Part shown: positions 59,635 through 64,000 of the stretch, piece by piece
Numbering within the stretch: position 1 is the stretch's first letter
How the letters are laid out: every line of letters begins with the position of its first letter
Assembly (NCBI GenBank): GCA_044354975.1
Contig: JBIKZA010000002.1
Coordinates: 1-64,000 of the forward strand
From: CAIZGX01 sp044354975
GTDB lineage: Bacteria > Bacteroidota > Bacteroidia > Flavobacteriales_D > Sanyastnellaceae
Direction: 5' to 3'
Length of the DNA stretch: 64,000 bases
Made by a program: the position numbers and the translations under genes
The notes under the pieces: generated by a model
The model's input: the letters and a program-made list of their open reading frames with translations, nothing else
Told to the model about the DNA's origin: nothing
The model's database searches: none

Positions 59635-62313
59635 TCAATAGTTTTTAGTAAAAAACTCTAAATAACCTTTGTAGTCTTTAGAGCGGAAAAGTTCCAAATA
59701 ATTCTGTTTCGTGACAATGAACTTATCCGTTTTCGATAAATCCAATGCACTAATCAAATCATTGTCACTAACAAAAGTAGTAAAATAATCTCTCGCATCT
59801 TTCAAATTAGCAAATGACTTCACCAAAATGAAAGTTGTTTCCACGTTATACATGGTGTTGCTCACCTTGTAATCGAATCCCGAAAAATACGTTTTCGTGA
59901 AATCCGCTACCGCAGCCTTAGCAGTATTCAAATTAATATCCTTTAAATTCACAACCGCAACCACATAGTGTTCCGATTCATCGACCTTAATGTAATTCGA
60001 GTTGGTAGATGGGGCAGCCGGTTTCGGTGATCCGCCTGAGGTCAGTTGCTTTAACATTTCAGCTGCTTGAGTAGCCATTTCTGTATTTGGACATCCTGAC
60101 ACAACCGCCTTTAATTCGGCCTCACAATTTTCTCTTAGTCCGAATGCAACTTCTGTTTTCCCCAAGCAGGTTGCTTTCAACATATGGTACTGACAGATCA
60201 AATGGTTGGAAGGACGCTCCGTAATAGCGTTGGTACAAGTGGTCACAGCGTCATACGGATGATTCGTCACATACTGATTATATGCTTTCGTGTAGTTCTT
60301 CTCCTCTTCCTCTTTGCGCGTTTGTTCTGCGTTCATGTAGTTGGGATTATCTACAAGCAATGCCCAATCTGAATTTGGATATTTCGATTTGATTTGATTT
60401 CCCCAAAACACCGAACTACATGTGGAACAAAACGGATTCTGTGTATACCCTTCTTCTTTTTCATTCGCAAGCCAACCGCGGAACAACTGGTAATAGGCCA
60501 ATGGATGAAAACTACCTTCTTCACATTTCGAAATCATCTTTTCCCATGCAGTCATTGCATTATCCATGTCCTCCAATTTCTCTTTGTAAACCAATCCCGA
60601 TAAATAATACGCCTCGGCTAAATCACTTTTCATTTCAGAGATAGCATCACTATTCCCGCAAGGTAGCTTCGCGCGAAGCTCTTCGATGGTGGGTATTTTA
60701 TACTTCGGATCTTCTGTGTCGGCGCTGTCCAAGACTGCGGCTTCCACAATGCTCTCGTCTTTCTCCCCGATCATCATAACCAATAAGCTTTGGTTACGCC
60801 AATTGTCCTTCAATGGACGACCGGACCAAGTGTCGTCAAAAATGTTTTTTCCTCGCTTCAATAAATCTTGATTGTAAATCCAAAACGTGCCGTTGATCTC
60901 TTCGCCCTTCAAGGCTGCTAAACGTTCTTCTTCGTCCTTACGTTTCTTATCGGCCATTTCCGCCTGCAATTGATCGTGCACGGCTGCCAATGTTTTCTCA
61001 ATTTCAGCAGTTGGTTTTTCGCACAAAGAAATCAAACTGTCTTTCTCTGAAATCGTGTTCAAGTATCCCACCAATTCATTCAAACTAAGCGCGCGTGCCT
61101 TGACCTCCTTGTAGCGAACGTGACTGGTTGCCAAATTGTGATAGGCGCTGTCATAATTCACTTGTGCTTCAGGATATTCCTTTTGAGCAAAGTATAAATC
61201 ACCCAAGGTCATGAATATTTTTAAGCGTTTGCTCTTGTTGTTCTTGTTGAATTTTAGAGCCTTTTCAAAATAATCCACGGCCTCTTTACGCTTATCCATT
61301 TCCAACGTAACCGTTCCTAAGGCATAATAAATGACATCTTTATAAGTCTCGTTCTTCAAATCTTCGAGCATTACCAACAAGGACTTTTGAGCGTCTTCGT
61401 AGTTGCGAGAAATCTTGGTATCTGTTAGGAGCATTTGAAGTTTCGATTGAAACTCCAATTCATAAGGCGGTTTCAACTTAATTACTTTTTGAAACGCGAC
61501 TTTCGCATCGCCCGACTTATCCATCCGATCGTACAATTGCCCCAATACAAATTGAGGAACAATTCGATCGGGTTTCTTCGTGATTAACGCCAACCCTTTC
61601 TCCAAAGGATCAATGGCTTCACCAAATTCGCCTTGAACAAGAAAAAACTCAGCCTTCACCAAATACAATTCTCGGGCAATGTCCTTTGGTAAATCTTCAT
61701 AACCATCTGCCTTCTGGAACAATTGTTTTGCCTTAGAATAATCGCCCTCTAAAAAATAAGACCTTGCGGCCCAGATGTAGGCGCGCAATTGCACCGCTTC
61801 TGAAGAATACTTATTCGAAATGAAATTGAACGTCTCTTGCGCCTTGTAATATTCTCCCTTGTACAAATTAGATTGACCAATAACATGGTAGTTATCGTCC
61901 ATCCATTTGTTGTATTCCGGCCATTTCATATCCTTCTTCGACTCTGCAACAAGCGTATGACGCTTGACAACCTTTCCACATTTTTTAATGGCCTTGTCTA
62001 AATCTGGAATGAGTTCTTTTTTCTGAGATACCGTGCCGTAGTTGTACAACGGAATAACCTCGTCGTAATCGTCTTTCCTTCCATTGGCTAAAGTCGACTG
62101 CGACTTCTTCACCAATTCATTCGCGTTGAAATAACCGTTGTAGCGACCAAGTGTGTTGTGATAAATTCTATAAGCCACGCCATCTTCCTTGGTTGAACAA
62201 CTTGCGAAAATCAGAGATAAAAACACAACACACATGAGCATGAAAACCGCACGCGGTCCATTTACTCTTTTAGAGCTCGTTTCTTGTGTATTGAAATTTT
62301 GGTTTTCGGTCAT
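59635..62313 (-). CDS. SprE/PorW-type T9SS lipoprotein
   Basis: 892 residues with a hydrophobic signal (MLMCVVFLSLIFASC, Cys at about 39 as lipid site) and the T9SS-specific start of the mature chain (YRIYHNTLGRYNGYFNANEL, about 48-67). TPR repeats follow (about 140-400: AYIWAARSYFLEGDYSKAKQ, and others), then a long region containing coiled coils and a SPOR-like end (about 790-890). SprE/PorW is required for T9SS and gliding in F. johnsoniae and P. gingivalis. Followed by bactofilin at 3 bases. Confidence 0.92.
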   Translation of the reverse strand: MTENQNFNTQETSSKRVNGPRAVFMLMCVVFLSLIFASCSTKEDGVAYRIYHNTLGRYNGYFNANELVKKSQSTLANGRKDDYDEVIPLYNYGTVSQKKELIPDLDKAIKKCGKVVKRHTLVAESKKDMKWPEYNKWMDDNYHVIGQSNLYKGEYYKAQETFNFISNKYSSEAVQLRAYIWAARSYFLEGDYSKAKQLFQKADGYEDLPKDIARELYLVKAEFFLVQGEFGEAIDPLEKGLALITKKPDRIVPQFVLGQLYDRMDKSGDAKVAFQKVIKLKPPYELEFQSKLQMLLTDTKISRNYEDAQKSLLVMLEDLKNETYKDVIYYALGTVTLEMDKRKEAVDYFEKALKFNKNNKSKRLKIFMTLGDLYFAQKEYPEAQVNYDSAYHNLATSHVRYKEVKARALSLNELVGYLNTISEKDSLISLCEKPTAEIEKTLAAVHDQLQAEMADKKRKDEEERLAALKGEEINGTFWIYNQDLLKRGKNIFDDTWSGRPLKDNWRNQSLLVMMIGEKDESIVEAAVLDSADTEDPKYKIPTIEELRAKLPCGNSDAISEMKSDLAEAYYLSGLVYKEKLEDMDNAMTAWEKMISKCEEGSFHPLAYYQLFRGWLANEKEEGYTQNPFCSTCSSVFWGNQIKSKYPNSDWALLVDNPNYMNAEQTRKEEEEKNYTKAYNQYVTNHPYDAVTTCTNAITERPSNHLICQYHMLKATCLGKTEVAFGLRENCEAELKAVVSGCPNTEMATQAAEMLKQLTSGGSPKPAAPSTNSNYIKVDESEHYVVAVVNLKDINLNTAKAAVADFTKTYFSGFDYKVSNTMYNVETTFILVKSFANLKDARDYFTTFVSDNDLISALDLSKTDKFIVTKQNYLELFRSKDYKGYLEFFTKNY

Positions 62314-62336
62314 GCGGATTTTCTAACGGCAGAAAG

Positions 62337-62344
62337 CGAATTTA
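62337..62344 (-). promoter_or_regulatory. Probable -7 box TAAATTCG for sprE/porW
   Basis: TAnnTTTG with one mismatch on the minus strand, 23 bases before the ATG at 62313. Confidence 0.35.
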
Positions 62345-62383
62345 TTGCATTTCCCTTTACATTCATTCATTCTTCTTACTTTT

Positions 62384-63247
62384 ATGCCTGCGATGGAAAG
62401 GAAAAAGAAAAGAAAGAAAATTCTCAAAAAGCTGAAGAAACCCTTCCGCTTAATTATTCTGAATGAAAATTCTTTCGAAGAACGATTTTCCTATAGCCTC
62501 ACACCCATGAACCTCATAGTCATGCTCGGTGGATTCTTAGTTGTGTTCGCTTTACTCTTCTATTCACTCATAGCCTTTACACCACTTCGCACGATTCTAA
62601 TTCCAGATTTCACTTCTTACGAATCACGTGCCGACGCTCGCAAAGCAAGACTCATGGCCGATTCTTTGAATTCAGTCATGAAAAGTCAAGAGCATTATTT
62701 CAGTGATTTGAAGATTATTCTATCTGGAGGACAACCCGTTTCTACCATTCCCGACAGCGTTCCGAAAGGTTCACAGAGTGTTGATTTAAACTACGCCATT
62801 AGCGACGTAGATCAAGCCGTTCGAGAAGAGCTCGATCACGCGAGTACAGTTTTCGTAACGCAATTGGGTAAAATTCCAGAAGCGGGATATTTGCTTTTTC
62901 CTCCCGTTGCAGGCACTATAAGCTCCAACTTCGAACCGCAATTCGGAAAGAAAGGTGTCTATTGGACTTCTGTGAAAAATGAAGCTGTGAAATCTGTTTT
63001 AGATGGAACCATTATTTCTTCGAGCTATACTGTAAGCGATGGAAACACCGTGCTTATTCAACATCCGAACAACTTAGTTTCCGCTTATAAAAATCTAGCT
63101 GTATTGCTGAAGCAAAGCGGCGAATCCGTAAAGGCTGGTGAAGGTATTGGCTGGGTTAGCGAAAACGCAAACGGTCAGGGACAATTCTATTTCGAAGTTT
63201 GGAAAAACAGTGTTCCTGTTGACCCGAAGACCTATTACGCGAATTAA
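62384..63247 (+). CDS. LytM-like membrane protein with no visible zinc ligands
   Basis: 287 residues from the ATG at 62384 (alternative 62393). Very basic N-terminus (MERKKKRKKILKKLKKP), one TM (about 48-70), a periplasmic coiled stretch and a LytM (M23) fold (about 180-285: LLFPPVAGTISSNFEPQFGK, VKSVLDGTIISSSYTVSDGN, GQGQFYFEVWKN). The expected HxxxD and HxH zinc ligands are replaced: GVYWTSVKNEAV, YKNLA and QFYFEV have no His. It is therefore likely a non-catalytic LytM regulator such as EnvC/NlpD types. Divergent from sprE/porW; convergent with the kinase by 4 bases. Confidence 0.82.
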   Translation: MPAMERKKKRKKILKKLKKPFRLIILNENSFEERFSYSLTPMNLIVMLGGFLVVFALLFYSLIAFTPLRTILIPDFTSYESRADARKARLMADSLNSVMKSQEHYFSDLKIILSGGQPVSTIPDSVPKGSQSVDLNYAISDVDQAVREELDHASTVFVTQLGKIPEAGYLLFPPVAGTISSNFEPQFGKKGVYWTSVKNEAVKSVLDGTIISSSYTVSDGNTVLIQHPNNLVSAYKNLAVLLKQSGESVKAGEGIGWVSENANGQGQFYFEVWKNSVPVDPKTYYAN

Positions 63248-64000
63248 ACGCGAACCATATCTCCGAAAACAGTTACGCGAGCATTCAACTGCTCTTCGGT
63301 CACTTTCAATAATGCATCTGGACCGAAGTCTTCACACGTAAACGATGCCATAGCAGAACCCGTAACAATCGCCTTCTTCATGGCTGTAAAGCTCGTGTCG
63401 TTCATCTTGGCCAAATAACCAATGAATCCGCCTGCAAATGAATCGCCCGCTCCGGTTGGATCAACCACGTCGTCTAATAACATCGCTGGAGCGAAGAACA
63501 CTTCATCTTGACTGAACAACAAAGCACCGTGCTCACCTTTCTTAATGATCAAGGCTTTCGGTCCTAAGGTTAATATTTTTGCAGCAGCCTTCTTAAGTGA
63601 ACGCTCTCCTGTATACTGGCGTGCCTCTTCGTCGTTAATGGTAACAACGTCTACCATTCCGAAAACTTTGTCTAGATCTTCTCGAGCAACGTCCATCCAG
63701 AAATTCATGGTGTCCAACACCACCAATTTCGGACGCTTGTTCATTTGGTTCAACACTGCAATTTGAACGGCAGGAACCAAATTTCCCAACATCACGTATT
63801 CCGCATCTCTGTAGTTTTCTGGAAGGCTCGGCTCGAACGTTGCCAACACATTTAAGTCAGTAGCTAACGTATCGCGAGAGTTCATATCCAAATGATACTT
63901 TCCAGACCAATGAAAAGATTTTTCACCTTCTTTAATTTGAAGACCAGCTAAATCTACTCCTCTCGATTTCAATTCATCCATGAAGGCCGTTGGAAAATCA
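63244..64000 (-). CDS. PfkB family sugar kinase, 3' part (5' end outside window)
   Basis: The frame is open to the right edge (residues DFPTAFMDELKSRGVDLAGL precede), so the ATG at 63981 is internal. Visible: the substrate-recognition region and the C-terminal PfkB signature DDVVDPTGAGDSFAGGFIGY with catalytic Asp in GAGD. The NDEEARQYTG stretch is another PfkB landmark. It phosphorylates a sugar or nucleoside with ATP; the substrate is not readable, possibly ribokinase- or adenosine-kinase-like. Confidence 0.9.
   Translation of the reverse strand, partial: DFPTAFMDELKSRGVDLAGLQIKEGEKSFHWSGKYHLDMNSRDTLATDLNVLATFEPSLPENYRDAEYVMLGNLVPAVQIAVLNQMNKRPKLVVLDTMNFWMDVAREDLDKVFGMVDVVTINDEEARQYTGERSLKKAAAKILTLGPKALIIKKGEHGALLFSQDEVFFAPAMLLDDVVDPTGAGDSFAGGFIGYLAKMNDTSFTAMKKAIVTGSAMASFTCEDFGPDALLKVTEEQLNARVTVFGDMVRV

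Noticed and set aside
62384..63247. Active M23 endopeptidase
   Set aside because: The His and Asp zinc ligands expected in the three conserved segments are not seen.
1..64000. tRNA, rRNA, prophage or insertion sequence
   Set aside because: No cloverleaf, transposase-like frame or integrase was recognised in either strand; all gaps are short.

Overview
The window is a gene-dense, moderately AT-rich stretch of a Bacteroidota chromosome, most likely from a member of the Flavobacteriales (Crocinitomicaceae/Cryomorphaceae-like). The evidence is type IX secretion (T9SS) C-terminal sorting domains, a SprE/PorW lipoprotein, lamin-tail surface proteins, a CarboxypepD_reg/TonB receptor, an exosortase with a PID-CTERM-like partner, an ATP synthase operon without the beta and epsilon genes, and many Bacteroidota -7 promoter boxes (TAnnTTTG). 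I saw no rRNA, tRNA, CRISPR array, insertion sequence or prophage. No gap between genes exceeds about 120 bases.

Layout. 1-3.8 kb: end of a TonB-dependent receptor and a secreted T9SS phospholipase-D-like protein. 3.9-12.3 kb: anmK, then leftward transcription units: terC-DUF3109-OmpA/PD40-membrane protein-DUF72 and pgi/pmi-lipB. Next comes a degraded surface-glycan segment: a DUF4910 tail joined to a cytidylyltransferase head, and a GNAT gene with an in-frame stop. 12.3-16.6 kb: a Wzc-type tyrosine kinase with a (Tyr-Gly)n tail encoded by a hexanucleotide microsatellite. It is divergent from a rightward operon of a 75-residue PID-CTERM-like protein, an exosortase, an exosortase-associated membrane protein and a conserved protein. 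16.6-28.7 kb: M28 peptidase and SDR, nitroreductase, barrel protein, marR-yceI with a tandem palindromic operator, ABC exporter, acyltransferase, VOC protein, SDR, and a PhoB/PhoR-like two-component pair behind a Pho-box-like repeat. 28.8-34.1 kb: mfd, gltX, folB. 34.1-49.6 kb: asd, a three-LTD surface protein, NodB deacetylase, TonB receptor with kdsB, HU/SPOR protein, XRE regulator, HAD hydrolase, LEA14-like lipoprotein, M20 dipeptidase, proline dehydrogenase, SprT-like protein, an unlisted 40-residue lipoprotein and MlaEF-like lipid transporter genes. 49.6-53.5 kb: REP-like palindromes, a T9SS adhesin-like protein, a truncated glycosyltransferase and a Wzx-type flippase. 53.5-64 kb: bactofilin and atpZ-I-B-E-F-H-A-G, SprE/PorW, a LytM protein without zinc ligands, and the 3' part of a PfkB sugar kinase.

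How they work together. A large share of the genes build or decorate the envelope: KdsB, exosortase, Wzc kinase, flippase, deacetylase, acyltransferase, exporter, MlaEF, bactofilin, LytM, SprE and T9SS cargo. The rest is housekeeping. The most unusual region is 10.9-16.6 kb, where a decayed glycan operon abuts an intact compact exosortase module and a tyrosine kinase whose phosphorylatable tail can probably change length by replication slippage.
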